A DNA stretch of 64,000 nucleotides from positions 4,092,001-4,156,000 of the forward strand of contig JALIRH010000013.1 in assembly GCA_023055505.1 (NCBI GenBank). The letters run 5' to 3'. Position 1 is the first letter of the stretch. The number at the start of each line of letters is the position of its first letter. The translations under genes were made by a program, and so were the position numbers. Of the stretch, positions 1-11,953 are shown piece after piece. The stretch comes from Callipepla californica brunnescens (Eukaryota > Chordata > Aves > Galliformes > Odontophoridae). The notes under the pieces were generated by a model, which had not been told where the DNA came from, searched no databases, and worked only from the letters and a program-made list of their open reading frames with translations.

Positions 1-3000
1 TTCTATTCATGAGATATCTACGCCTCTACAAGGACCCTCTAGAGGAACCAGTATTTATAGTATGTGTTCTCTTCTGGATTATGAGAAATGCCCTGAAGAT
101 CTTCCAAACCGACCAACACTTTCATGTTCAAACATCAAACTTAGATCACGTCATGAATTGTAAATCATCAAACATCTGCACCAGACGAAAGAGAAGCAGG
201 AGAATAAGAGTTTAGGATGGCTGAGATGAGAATGTGACCCCTTGTTAACATGAACTTTCAACTGATGCAAAAATGCTCACATTTAAAAATCTTGAGCTTG
301 AGTCAGCCACACACTGTAATACGTATTTCTCATATCTACACTATCTACACTTCAGGAATCAGACATTTCCTTTCCTTTCTTTTCCCTTTCCTTTCCTTTC
401 CCTTTCCCTCCCTCCCCTTTTCCTTTTCCTTTTCCTTTTCCTTTTCCTTTTCCTTTTCCTTTTCCTTTTCCTTTTCCTTTTCCTTTTCCTTTTCCCTTTC
501 CCTTTCCTTTCCCTTTCCCTCCCTCCCCTTTTCCTTTTCCTTTTCCTTTTCCTTTTCCTTTTCCTTTTCCTTTTCCTTTTCCTTTTCCTTTTCCTTTTCC
601 TTTTCCTTTTCCTTTTCCTTTTCCTTTTCCTTTTCCTTCCCCTCCCCTCCCCTTCCCCTTCCCCTTCCTCTTCCCCTTCCCCTTCCCCTTCCCCTTCCCC
701 TTCCCCTTCCCCTTCCCCTTCCCCTTCCCCTTCCCCTTCCCCTTCCCCTCTCTTTTCTTTTTTTCTAATTTATTTTATTTAAGATACTTACAATGGCACT
801 AGAAGATGGTTTTTAATTGGTATGGTTTCCACATGTCAGCACTTGTCTCTCCAAAGCTTAGGCTGTGATGTGAAGTGCAATCCTGTATAACTGCATCAAT
901 TTGTTTCCACAACTTCTCTATACTACGTGATTCATTTTGTAACATCTCTGAGAGGAATAGCTTTTGTGGGTGGGAGGGAAGCACAGCCACCTTGTCTCTA
1001 AGTAAGAACTGCTGGAAGCAAGGTTCAGTAGCTGAACTTAAGTGTGAGCTCTTCAGGACCAGTTAACTCACTAAGGAAAATGGTTTTAGTCTGAAGATGA
1101 AATTGCATCTTCCAGTCGAGAATTTTTAGAAAGACATTTGTTATACTTCAGTGTTATTTCTGTAGTCAATCCTGTCACAGTGTTTCAAAGCGGGATAGAT
1201 TTCATGCTTCTCACAAGTGCAGCTCTCCATATGTACTGCAGGTTGCCTTAATTACAAATGGAATTCTCAGTATCTTCACACTTGAGAACGCTCCTCATGC
1301 TTTCTGTCTCACAGTGGTATGGAGATAGGTCTGAACTGTACAGTTCTGAGTCTGAATCTTGTCCTTACTGTAAGTACACTTTACATATCTGAAATGGAGG
1401 AGCAGTCTGCTAGTTTCAAGATGAGAAGTACTAGTTATTTTTATCCTGAGTAACACAGTTGACTACTTAGTTATTTCGACAGGAGCCTGCAGGCTGCTGT
1501 TAGGTGTGTACTAGCTATGATAGCAATCTTTTTTTCTGTTCCTGATTGCTTTTCTAATTCCTACACATATATATGAGCCATGGACAAGGCCTATTACAAT
1601 GAAGAACACTGTATGACAGAGCTGAGCTGTGTCTGGGCTTTGTGCTCCTCAGACTTGTGCACAAAGGAGATGCACTGACTGTAACACATGCTTGCACCCT
1701 GCCATATGTGTCCCTGTAGCAGTGGATGAAGATGTCCAACACCTTCCCTGTTACATCAGCCCTAGCCATGCCCAGAGCTGTGAGAACACGTGAGGAAGAG
1801 GAGCAGCTATGGGAAGCCTGTGTGATTTCAGAGGAGGTGCTGTGTGGCTGACAGGTCGCTGCTCTCTGGAGCTTCCTGTGTCACACAGCTGGGATGGGGC
1901 CAGCATGCAATTTGTCACAGTGCACCCCATGCTCGGGAGCACAATGGTTTAGCACTGCCCACATTATAATTGTAGATATTACAAAATCTGAAAACATTGG
2001 TGACTATAGGGGTGAATTACAGCAGGAAGCACCACAGTTAGCAAATAGCCATATAAACTGGAGTTAGTGCGAGCATTTCAGTCTTGAAATTAAACTATGC
2101 AAGTGGTAAATTGGCACTAAGGAGGAGACTATAGGGCACACAGTTGGGGGCTGAGCTGACTGAGGTCAGATTTCTCTTTGTGTTAAATGTCAATAGCTGG
2201 CATTTAAAAGAGACAATCTATACAAACCAATAACACAGGGTATGAAAGAACTGCTGTTTAAAATGTCAAACTATTTTAAATCAAAACAGAAATCCAGATA
2301 ATTTACAAACTAAATCTGACCTTTTGTATTTGGAATATTTATACTGTAGCTGCGTATTCAACAACAGAACTTGTAAAAACCTGACAGCCATACATCTGTG
2401 CATGAATCTTCATTATAGAAGTTTGCAGATGGAAATGGATTTCAGCAGACACACTCCCAGTTGGGGCAAATTGATATAACTCGACAGAATCCAGTTCTAA
2501 ATTCTATGAGCTAAAATCTGACCCCAAGTCTCCCAAGAAAAGTGAGATATCTGCTTATCTGCAAAATCCTATTTTTTCTAGTTGGCATAACTTGTATTTA
2601 AGTGTAATTTTGATAGTTTAATTCCTTATCACAGATGCTGAAGGAAGAAACAGAACAAAACAATAAATCAGGAATAAAATAAAAGCAATGATAAATCAGA
2701 TTCAAATCTCCATGCTTGAAGAATCTGCGTGCAGCATTACAGCATGACATCACAAGTATTTACTGGATTTTGCTAGTGACTTAAAAGGCACTGGATTACT
2801 TGTCCTGAAGAGTAACCTACCATGCTTCTCCACAAAGAGGGCAGCCACAAAAGCTTCTGCACACTGGACTGCCCACCTCCCATTCAACAGTTCTGTTTCC
2901 ACGTGTGCTCTGTCTCCCTAGGGCTGTGGCCACCAGAGATGCTACTAATCAAGGTCAGGCACAGGATGAACTAAGGGCAGAGACTTCACTGAGGATATAA

Positions 3001-3325
3001 GATACACAAACTGACCTAAAATGCAGTACTTCCTTACCAACAGCATGAAAATGAACCTAAATGAGCATGCCCTTTTCCCATGCAAATGACCAAAATGGTG
3101 TAGTGATCACCAGTTAGGGATTATTAGTGTTTAACACGTGGGAGCCAGAACATTAAAAATATCCTTTTGGATGGCATTTACAGTTCATTTCTCAAGAAAG
3201 GAGGGTGCAGATTTAAAGCAAGAAGATTAAGTAGTAGAAACATTAACACTGAATATCTGAACAATTAATTCCTTTAGAATTTGTTTTCTTCTTCCGCATG
3301 GCCAGTTAATAAAGGAACGACTTAC
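1..3325 (-). other. TENM1 intron, downstream side
   Basis: No further teneurin exon was recognised between the donor at 3325 and the window edge. The stretch holds the large pyrimidine hexanucleotide array at about 363-760; otherwise it is unremarkable. Confidence 0.7.
363..760 (+). repeat. Composite pyrimidine hexanucleotide array
   Basis: Nearly 400 bases contain only C and T on the plus strand. Blocks of TTTTCC (about 416-495 and 528-638) are followed by a block of CCCCTT units (about 655-748). A non-hexameric spacer with CCTTTCCCTCCCTCCCCTTT occurs at 401 and again at 512, so a unit of about 111 bp is itself duplicated. Long in-frame Phe/Ser/Pro/Leu translations from this region are artefacts of the repeat. 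Confidence 0.97.
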
Positions 3326-3469
3326 CACTTTGTGGATTTAATACGTGGTGCTTGTTTATAGACCAGCCGCCCAGATTTGAAGCATCCATTTCAAAGCCTT
3401 GAAGGATTACTGTTCTTTTCTCCCACAGAATAAAATCAGGACATGTCTCATATTCATATCCCACTGACA
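3326..3469 (-). CDS. TENM1: TENM1 exon: linker leading to the NHL propeller
   Basis: This 144-bp exon encodes [40 protein letters not shown] and HHVLNPQS. This conserved segment sits between the fibronectin plug and the NHL beta-propeller in teneurins. The acceptor is TTGTTTGCAG and the donor AGTG|GTAAGTCG, phase 1 at both ends. It is the last exon visible. The following exon, expected to begin with Gly-Ile and to carry the HKGNGEN motif, is not found down to position 1. Confidence 0.96.
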
Positions 3470-6400
3470 CTGCAAACAAATAATTAAAGATCTATCAGAC
3501 TAGTTTTTTTTCCCTGTGAACTACTATGTAATTTTCCTTTCCAGGTTTTGATATTCACCTGTCAAATAATGATAGCACGGATTTACTTCTGCTAGATTGC
3601 TATTGTTGAGTGGTATTTTTTTTTAAAGAGTTTCAGAGATTAGTATGTTACAACAGCTATGGTTCACACCATTTCAAAGCAGAGAAATGTCTGTATTATC
3701 AGCTATAGTTGTCTTAAGAACATCAATCTTCTCCAGTGGTATTTCTGCTAATTATCTGAGCAGCAGCATAAAGGAAAAAACAAAATCCACACTAAAATGG
3801 AAGGAAGGGGTTTTGTCTGTTTGTTTGTTTGTTGTGAGAATGTTAGTACTAAATTCTCATAAATGGGATATTTTTGAAATGTAATGCTCTTTAACAAAAA
3901 GATCTTGCTCTAAGGACTCTCATTAGAGAGAATGGGACCTCCAAACTGAAAAACATGTTATTTTGACACTGACTCCTAGATGCTTGGTGTAGGAAATATT
4001 GACATATTTTAGCCTTTCCAAGACAAAAATGCCTTCGAATATATTTTAATATGGAATAAAAAATAGATTAACAATCATGGTTTTCTGACATTTTCAGTCT
4101 TTTCTTCTCTCTTTTTCTACCTAGCAGCTCTATGTGCATTCTGCTTGAGCCATACATAGTTATAATACCATCAAAATTCCATTATTGGATTCAATCACAG
4201 TATTTTGATTAGCTATAGTAGGGAGCATTTCTGTTTTTAAGATAAATGTTTTATGGGAAACAGAAAGCTGTTCCTTACATCAATTTCACTTGGCAGAGCT
4301 GCTTCATTATTTTAGTGGGAAAAACTTGGTTATGCAGCTGAACTCTGGCTTGTAAAAATCACATCTCCTCAAGTACTGTAGATACTGTATGTACAAAACT
4401 GTACAGGTTTCAGTATTCTCCCATTTCTGAGTTACAGGAGTGCCTTGTGACTAAAATCAGCACTCTTTCAAGGTGATTCCCTTGTCTGAGTGCCCAGCTG
4501 TGTGCTTCTTCCAGAATGGCCACTGATGTCCTGTGCTGGGATGAGCCTTCAAGGTTCAGTAGACAAACATGCTATTTTCTAGGTGTTAATGCAGGGATAA
4601 GATAAACAGTAGATTTTTCCTAGGAAGCAAACTCATGCTTGTCACCTACACATTAGCATCTTTGCCCCATTCAAGCACTTAACACATTCAATCCTGGATC
4701 AGATGTGTATACTCGAGAAAAGGGAAGACCTATATGAGTCACTCAGCCTTGCTAAGTGAACCACTTCAGACCCACAGGACGGAGCTTCAGCTGCTGTGAG
4801 GTGCCATGCTGATATTAAGGTCAAGGGAGGCATAACAATCTATACCATATGAGAAACTGTGTCAATGGATCCACAGTGGCACACTTACCAGCACTGCAGC
4901 TAACACTGTAAAGAGTACCTGCTATTCCCTGCCCACATCTGATGTTTCTGAGCTGTCAAGCACCCATGAGAGACTCTCACTACCTTTCCTAAAAGTTTCC
5001 CTGCTCAGGTAGAGTGCAGCTGCCTTTTTGTCCCTTTCCATCAGCAACATTAAGACATGCACTCACTTGGTGTATCCACGTAAATGTTTCTATGTATATT
5101 TCTTCATGGCAGAAGTCTGTTCTGCATGCTAGAAATTTTTAGGACGGTTCATGCTAAAAGAATGGAATAATCTTAACGTAGGGTGTCCCAAGCCATCTAA
5201 ATGGAGGCACTAATGTGCCATCCATTAACATGGCCTAACAACTGTTTTGCATGCAAAATCAACAAGGTGAAACATAGAAACTACAAAGTCAGCCAAGTGA
5301 CTGTGCTTGAAAGGTAAGTATCAGTGCCTGGCAGCTTTTGAAAAATGCTGTGATTTTTGTAAATGAAATGACAATCTCAATTTTAACCTCATAGTGGAGT
5401 GTTACTTTCTGGCCAACTTCATTTATAACTTTTTTATGAGGTGACTGAGATTTCACTGCATGAAGGAGAAGAATTGCAGCAGCTATCTTTTTGGACATTA
5501 ACAGCCAGCAAGAGCAGTTGCAGCCTTAAAATGGATTTCAAAAGATTTACTGAAATCACCTGTACCAAAAATCTATTATTTTCATACTATTATTTAGAAG
5601 AATCAAGAATAATTTGTGAGCACCAGCACATCACCGTTTCAGGGCTGTTGCTACTGTTCCAAAATAAAGGTAAAAAAATATATGACATGATTAACCATGA
5701 CAGCAACTTCTACTTCAGCCTCTCCTGAAGTATTTGTACTTATCAGCATCTTACTTTGAACAACAAATATAACTCAACAAAAGTATCGGGTGGAACAATA
5801 AACTGAGAAGACCTAGGACTGCTGTGCTCAAGAGTTTATATTTGCATCCAGGAGTGTTAAGCCATAGCACACTGCTCCCTCCCGCCGTGGAGGATGCAGT
5901 GGCTTGCAGGTGTAAGACTGACCACACCAGAGGATTTACTGATGTTTCTATTGAAATCTTCCCTCTTCCTATGCTGAAATACAGCAGCATGCCAACTATA
6001 CCACGGAGGGTTGGTGTTAACATTCACATTATGTTTTTTTACTTACAACAACAACTACTATTTTATCAGCTCTGCTGTTACTTGGAGAAAATAAAGTGGT
6101 CTCTTGGTAAAGACTTCTGGACTATTCAAACAGCAGCTAACATTTCCCCAACAAATTTAAACAAAATCATATTTGTGATGAAATGTACTCAAAGTCATCC
6201 TTCCTGTAAACGATTCCATGATAATTTCTGTCGATAACCCCGAAGAAGAATAAAGATGTTTATAGTAGTTATAAAACCAAAGGCAGATGGTTACATTCCT
6301 GAGTTCCAGGACTTCAACCTGCTGCAATTTAATTTAATTAAAATGAAATCTGAACAGAATGCATTATTAAATATTGGTAATACACTGGCAGAGAAAATTA

Positions 6401-8780
6401 TTTTGACAAAATTTATAATAACAGATGCAGATATAGGCCCCTGAGTACTACAGTGCATCAGATTAAAACTTTATTACAATCTAACAAAGCATGCTAACAG
6501 TTCTCTCAAAAGATATTTTTGATCCCACTTTGCAAGAAGCACGACTAAAGTGAGCCAAAGATTAAAAAAAATAAGTTACCCCCCAATTAAATGATCAAGA
6601 AATTGCTATCCTGCCCCATTCTGCAAGCCTTATCATATTTAAATATCTATTTCTAATGTGAGAACATGTAACTACAGTATTATTACATAAGATTTAGGTA
6701 TTTTATTTCAATTGTTTTAACATCCAGGCATGTATTAGACTTGAGGACCATTATAAGGTTCTTAAATGATCTAGAGGGCACTGGCATACTGACCATTTCC
6801 ACCTTCAGTGGGTTAGAGTTAACATGCACTGAGAAAGAATTGATACAGGGAACGTGCAGACAGTCCAGACAGCCTCTGGCACCCTACTGCCTCTGCCTGA
6901 TCGCCAGTGGGAATGCCAAAGGGCATGCTGGAATTCTGCTTTATTTCTGGACTTGTAGAAATATGAATAAGTGAAAGCAACGACCCATTCAACACCTTTC
7001 CTCACTGCAAAACACTAGCAGAAATTTGTCTGCATGGGCTAAGACTAGGCTTGATGTCCAGCAGGGGAGTTTCACAAGATGAGCTGCAAAGCACATTCCT
7101 GCTCCCTGCCACACACCAATCCAGAGGTTCAGAGAGCTCTCCTGTGCTAGTGCCAGTGCCTGACTATTCCCTTAGTAAAGCTGTCCATCCTTCTGCAGGT
7201 TTGAACCAGATGTGGTAGATGAGAGGCAGATGGGATAATGCAGCAGCTCAGGACGCCTTGTGCTAAGGATGGAGCTTTGATTGCTTTAGGCCAATTGTAA
7301 TGTGTGAGCTTCAGCTGAAATGAGAAGACCTGCGCTTCAGCACTAGCATTTGTAGCAGATCAGGAAACTAATGAAGCTGAAAATCTGTCACTTATTTTCT
7401 GGTGGCTTCAGTTTTCAGCTGAATTTGTTCCTGATCTGGCTCATTTCATGACCAAATGTATGTGAGTGGTGGCCCAGGGGAGAAGGAAGGACCACGGGAA
7501 TGTTCCTTCTGGCAGCAGCCTGCACTTCGACTGGTTTAAATAGGCTGTGGGACTGCTGTCCTAGAATAGGCTCCTTGTTTGCCGATGTATTCCTACATGC
7601 ATCTCACGATGCATAAAGTCACACTTGCTATTTTTGTTTCTAACATAATCCTTTATGACACCAACGGCTGCGTCTGCACCATTCTCCGAGCAGAAATGAA
7701 AGTGCCATCGCCCTCCTTTCTCCCATCTCCTATCCACACAGCTGCTGTGCAGCCTGCCTGAGAGCGAGTGATAACAGAGTCAGGTATGAGATGTGCCGGG
7801 AGCTGCTGGGGATAGCACAGCCCAGATGTCACCTCCTGGCTTTGTATGGGCCGACTTGCAGGCACACTGTCTGCACAGACAACATGACAGGTCCTAAACA
7901 GGGCTTCTGGCTGCCCCCCCTCTCATTAGCACTTTGCCTTCTGAAATGAGGCATGTCCCTTGTGAGGATGGACGGCTCCACGTAGCCCTCACTATAGTTT
8001 TATTGCCTAATCCTGCCAATGCCTCTTGCTATTATCCCCCTGACCTCCAAAGCAAACCAGAACTACTGAAGAAGTGAATAGGACTCATTCACAGCTCTAA
8101 GCTTTGCTGATATAATAAATAATTTTGATAGAAAGCATCTGCAGGATTAGTCCATTAGGAAACAGAGCCAATTAATCAGCAGAACACAGAATCAATTAAA
8201 AGAAACAGCGAGAGAAATCAAATAATGAAAATCAAAACAAAAAAATGGTTGGTTAAACAAATTGCACTTTCACCACTTTGTACCAGTTTTCAAAACAGCT
8301 GCTTGGTAAAGAAAGTCTACATAACCTGATCATTTTCTTACAAATACCTTTAAGCAACCAATCAAGAAATTTTAACTGTTAGGGACATGAAATGTAGAAA
8401 GAAAGAATGTCTGAATGTTAGAATTTTGTAAAACCTAAGTGGAAATGACATTCTAAATGTCACAGCCAAAAAATGACAGAAACAATGACACACCAAAGGT
8501 CATATTCAAAGTAACATTCAAAAACAAAGACAGCTGAATATAATGCCGTTAGTACACAGCCATTCTCAGAGGGAAAAGGGGATTTTCAAATTGATTAAAT
8601 TGGAAAGATGACATTGGAGGAACAATAAAATAAATATTCCTAGGAAACCACATGAGTCACTTCAGTGAAAGAGGCATTTGATTCAAAAAAATGCAAATGT
8701 GGCAACAAAAGGTATAAGTTATATTTTCTGGCCTTCATGTGTGCTAGTGCTTTTGCTTATAGCAAGGTGATTCTACATAC
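3470..8780 (-). other. TENM1 intron, 5.3 kb
   Basis: AT-rich intron with an imperfect nested inverted repeat at 7316-7448. No teneurin exon, transposon family or RNA gene was recognised. Frames of 90-137 codons (for example 5824-6237 plus) show no family resemblance. Confidence 0.75.
7316..7448. repeat. Nested imperfect inverted repeat, about 130 bp
   Basis: Three paired arms occur in mirror order: TGAAATGAG (7316-7324) with CTCATTTCA (7440-7448), CAGATCAGGAA (7356-7366) with TTCCTGATCTG (7428-7438), and AGCTGAAAA (7375-7383) with TTTTCAGCT (7412-7420). All three pairs are exact. Spacing between arms is uneven on the left side. It may be an old foldback transposon or a chance hairpin. Confidence 0.8.
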
Positions 8781-9048
8781 CCATAGCTTCTGCCAGACCA
8801 GAAACCTTCTGTCCATATATATCTGTCTTATTCCAGGCAAACGTGTAGACCAAATTGGCAGCAGCAGGAAACCATTTCTGAAGCAGGCGTCCCTCAACAG
8901 CAATGATCAGATGGACCTTTGTCATTCCAGAAGGGATGGTTGTGTGCGTCAGAATAACACGCAGCAAAGTTTTATATCCTGGCGTTCGACTGCTGAGATA
9001 ACTCAGCTTCACAAAACTAGAAGGAATTGGGATTTCCTCCTGAACCAC
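8781..9048 (-). CDS. TENM1: TENM1 exon: fibronectin-plug region
   Basis: The exon begins [20 protein letters not shown] and contains [40 protein letters not shown] and [30 protein letters not shown] is conserved in all teneurins; NKT is a potential N-glycosylation site. It is 268 bp, entering in phase 0 and leaving in phase 1. The acceptor is TTTTCCCAAG and the donor ATGG|GTATGTAG. The donor one base earlier (ATG|GGT) is excluded because the next exon needs a preceding G to make Val. Confidence 0.96.
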
Positions 9049-9053
9049 CTTGG

Positions 9054-9102
9054 GAAAACAAAACAAAACAAAACAAAACAAAAACAAACAAACAAAAAAA
9101 AA
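9054..9102. repeat. AAAAC simple repeat next to a splice acceptor
   Basis: About 49 bases of GAAAACAAAAC-type repeat on the plus strand, followed by AAAC units and an A run. On the gene strand it reads T-rich TTTTG repeats and lies directly before the AAG acceptor of the next exon, so it stands in for the polypyrimidine tract. Confidence 0.95.
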
Positions 9103-9260
9103 CCAGAAAGACATAAGATATTATATCTACAGCCAAGAAAAATGCACTTATTTATTTGTAATAACAACATAAATTTACTTTGCATTTCACAGTCATGACA
9201 TGAACACTGTGCCACTTACAATACTGATCTCTTCTGTGTTGTTCTGAGCAATGCAGTACA

Positions 9261-9470
9261 GAACCATAGAATGGCTTGGGTTGGAAGGGACCCAAGGATC
9301 ATCGAGCCTCCAGATCTGGTATTCTCCTGGGTTGCCCAGGTCCATGTTCAACCTGGTCTTGAAACAACTCTGGGGATGGAGCATCCACAGCCTCTCCAGC
9401 ACTGAAAACTTACTGGATGGTGGTCCATCAATTTTGATAAAGAACCTCTTCCTAAAATTCTTCATGTTTA
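9261..9470 (-). mobile_element. CR1 LINE fragment, 3' end
   Basis: GAACCATAGAATGGCTTGGG, TTGGAAGGGACCCAAGGATC and GGGGATGGAGCATCCACAGC are the reverse complement of a CR1 3' end. The copy is about 210 bp, 5' truncated, in the same orientation as the gene. The upper boundary is approximate because the sequence decays after about 9440. Confidence 0.9.
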
Positions 9471-11691
9471 CCTACTGAGGAGCAAATACCACCTCTCTGG
9501 TAGTAAGCATTACAGCTCAAAATGCTCTGGATGAGCGTTATTATCTTTACCTTCAGTGCCACCGTCTCAATCTCTCGGATCAGAGCTGGCCCTGCCCACG
9601 TGGGGTGGATCACTTCCTGGCTGGTGTGAAGATAAGCCCTTAGCAACGAGAGGGACTGCAAAGATGGCGAGCTTGTGTGGGAAAAGGAGAAGCTTGGCCT
9701 TGACCTTCTGAATGGCGTGGGCCTCGGAGCTACAACAAGGGATCTAGTGATCTCTTGAGGGAAAGGAGCTCTTGTAGGAAGGGCTGTGACGAGGAGCAGG
9801 CAAGAGAGGAGAGCAGCTTCCCAAAGGATGCCAGCACAGTAGCTCAAAAGCCACTGAAAACCTGAACACTGAAAACCTTTAAAAGGTCAATGATTTTAGT
9901 GAATTTCAGTACTAACAAGCCGGACTGTCACAACGTTAAATTAATTCCCTTCTGAAAAATGCAAACTCTTTTGTTTACATTTCCATTTTCCGATCTTGTG
10001 TAACAATGAATTTCTTCACTTTCCCAACATTCCTATTTACATACTGCAACAGTATCACTGCCACAGGATTGCTGCAGTGCTGCTGGAGGCCGGCCAGCGC
10101 TTGTCCTTTCAACATATGAAACACAGTGTTGCCAGGGAAATCCTGCTCCCTTTGTTGTTCCCGATTTGCAGTGTTCCCCCTTCTTTCCCGCTGACATCCC
10201 AGCTGCCCCCTCTGTCATACATCTGACATCTTCTTATTTTTAATAGAAAAGCAGGAAAAATATTCATGCATTAATACATGCTAATGTATCCCCTTCTCCC
10301 ATTATTTTGGGTTATTTTTTGCTCTTTTCCCAGTAATTTACAATACAAGTTGACACTCTAATGACCCTTCAATGCTGACAAACAGACAGGGGTCAAGTTC
10401 CCTCTGAGTAGACTGCATCTTTGTGTACCTCACTGTTTTAAAGAAACTAATAGGAACACCTCATGTGGAGTAATGTAACACATTTTTTCTTACTGGTACA
10501 CGTCAGTTATTCTTAATTGATGTTCATTACTTTCACTTAATATGTTTTGTGAATGCCATCAGCTGGCTGAACCAAGATCGTCCTCTGACCTTACTGCTTG
10601 AACTCTAACTGCACAAAAAGCAGCACAAAACAGTGTGGATCAACATGACCTAAAACTGGTTAGTTCTATCTTACTGGGTATAATACATACATCACCTTAA
10701 TTAAGAGCAGTTAAAGGCAAGATTAATTTCAAAGTGGATCTAAACATATAAAAAATACTCAAGAAGAAAGGACATTTAAATATAAACAATCCAAATGATC
10801 ATATTAAAATAGCCGTATGATCAAAAAAATAGCAGCTAATGTATTGCTGGAGATGGCACTGCAAAGAACTAGAGGATGTGAACAGATGAAAAATCCCTCG
10901 GAGTCTTTACAGAATGGTGTGGAATGTCTCACATTGATGTATGATGTTGTACTGTTGTTCTCTAACTCAGGGACGGTTTTGTGCATTATTATAAATAAAT
11001 AGGGATTTCAATAATAAATCACAGAAAGACTTCCCATCCCATTCTTCTATTCTGACGGAAGGAATACAGTATTTTAAAATATTAACAAAATGGAAGGAAA
11101 GAGAAAAGAGTCTTTCATAACAGTACTAAAGAGATCTATGCTAACGTCACTGTGATGAGTAACATCACAATGGTTAATTACTCCGTACGTGGTACCAGTG
11201 TTTTCACAGCAGAAGAAATAAAAGCAGAATACGTATAGTGAATTCTTATCACATACCATCTTTACAAACTGGTTTCTAAGAATGAAACTGCAACTTTTGA
11301 AACCAATTTTGACAACTGATTTGAGTGAAACCCTTTTTTTTTTTTTTTAAACTGGTGTAAATCTGGGGTCTGTGTGGTCCTGTGTTAATGCATACTGAGC
11401 AGAAAACTATAAGCCTTCGGTAGAAAAGTTGGATAAAACTGTCATGAAACAGATATGAGTAATTGGGGGAGCAAGTTTAACAGGCATTGACTTGTTCAGC
11501 TTTCAATGTCAAAATTCATTGCTATTTGCATCACAAAAGGGAATGTTTCCACATCACTATCACTATCACCAAGTAATAATGAAGGTTACATTAATGAGGG
11601 TGAGGAACGGTCATTATTTAACATTTGTTTAGAACTTGTTCAGCAACTAAACACATTTTAAGAATTGTTAACGTAAAGGTATTTTCATTAC

Positions 11692-11953
11692 CTGTAGCTC
11701 TGGAATAACCGTTCCTCTTTCTGGACAGGACCCTCCAAATGCAGTAAGGGGTGAAGGGAGTACAATAGGATTTGGACTGATGAAACTACTGACATCACAA
11801 GATGGCAAATCTGATTCCGTTCTTTGCATTACAACTTTGTCTACAATGATAAATCTATTCCAAGGCAACCAAAGTGTCCTTTTTTCAGATATGAAAGGAG
11901 ATCTGTCAAAAACCAGGGTGACGGAGATGCCTCCCACAGCCACAAGGTCAAAA
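11692..11953 (-). CDS. TENM1: TENM1 exon: end of transthyretin-related domain and FN-plug start
   Basis: The exon reads SFDLVAVGGISVTLVFDRSP, FISEKRTLWLPWNRFIIVDK, then a region ending SCPERGTVIPELQ. The first part closes the transthyretin-related fold and the remainder enters the fibronectin-plug region that seals the YD-shell barrel. The 262-bp exon begins in phase 2 (AG|T for Ser) and ends in phase 0; the acceptor is TCTTTTCCAG and the donor CTACAG|GTAATGA. FISEKRTLWLPWNRF favours TENM1; TENM3 and TENM4 have different residues here. Confidence 0.96.

Larger units (their letters stand above)
9049..11691 (-). other. TENM1 intron
   Basis: About 2.6 kb. It contains a CR1 3' fragment at 9261-9470 and an AAAAC (TTTTG on the gene strand) simple repeat at 9054-9102 immediately before the next acceptor. 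There is a T run near 11333-11348. No other exon was recognised. Confidence 0.8.

Noticed and set aside
250..782. Two overlapping plus-strand frames of about 170 codons
   Set aside because: They translate the pyrimidine hexamer array into Phe/Ser/Pro/Leu repeats; low-complexity artefacts.
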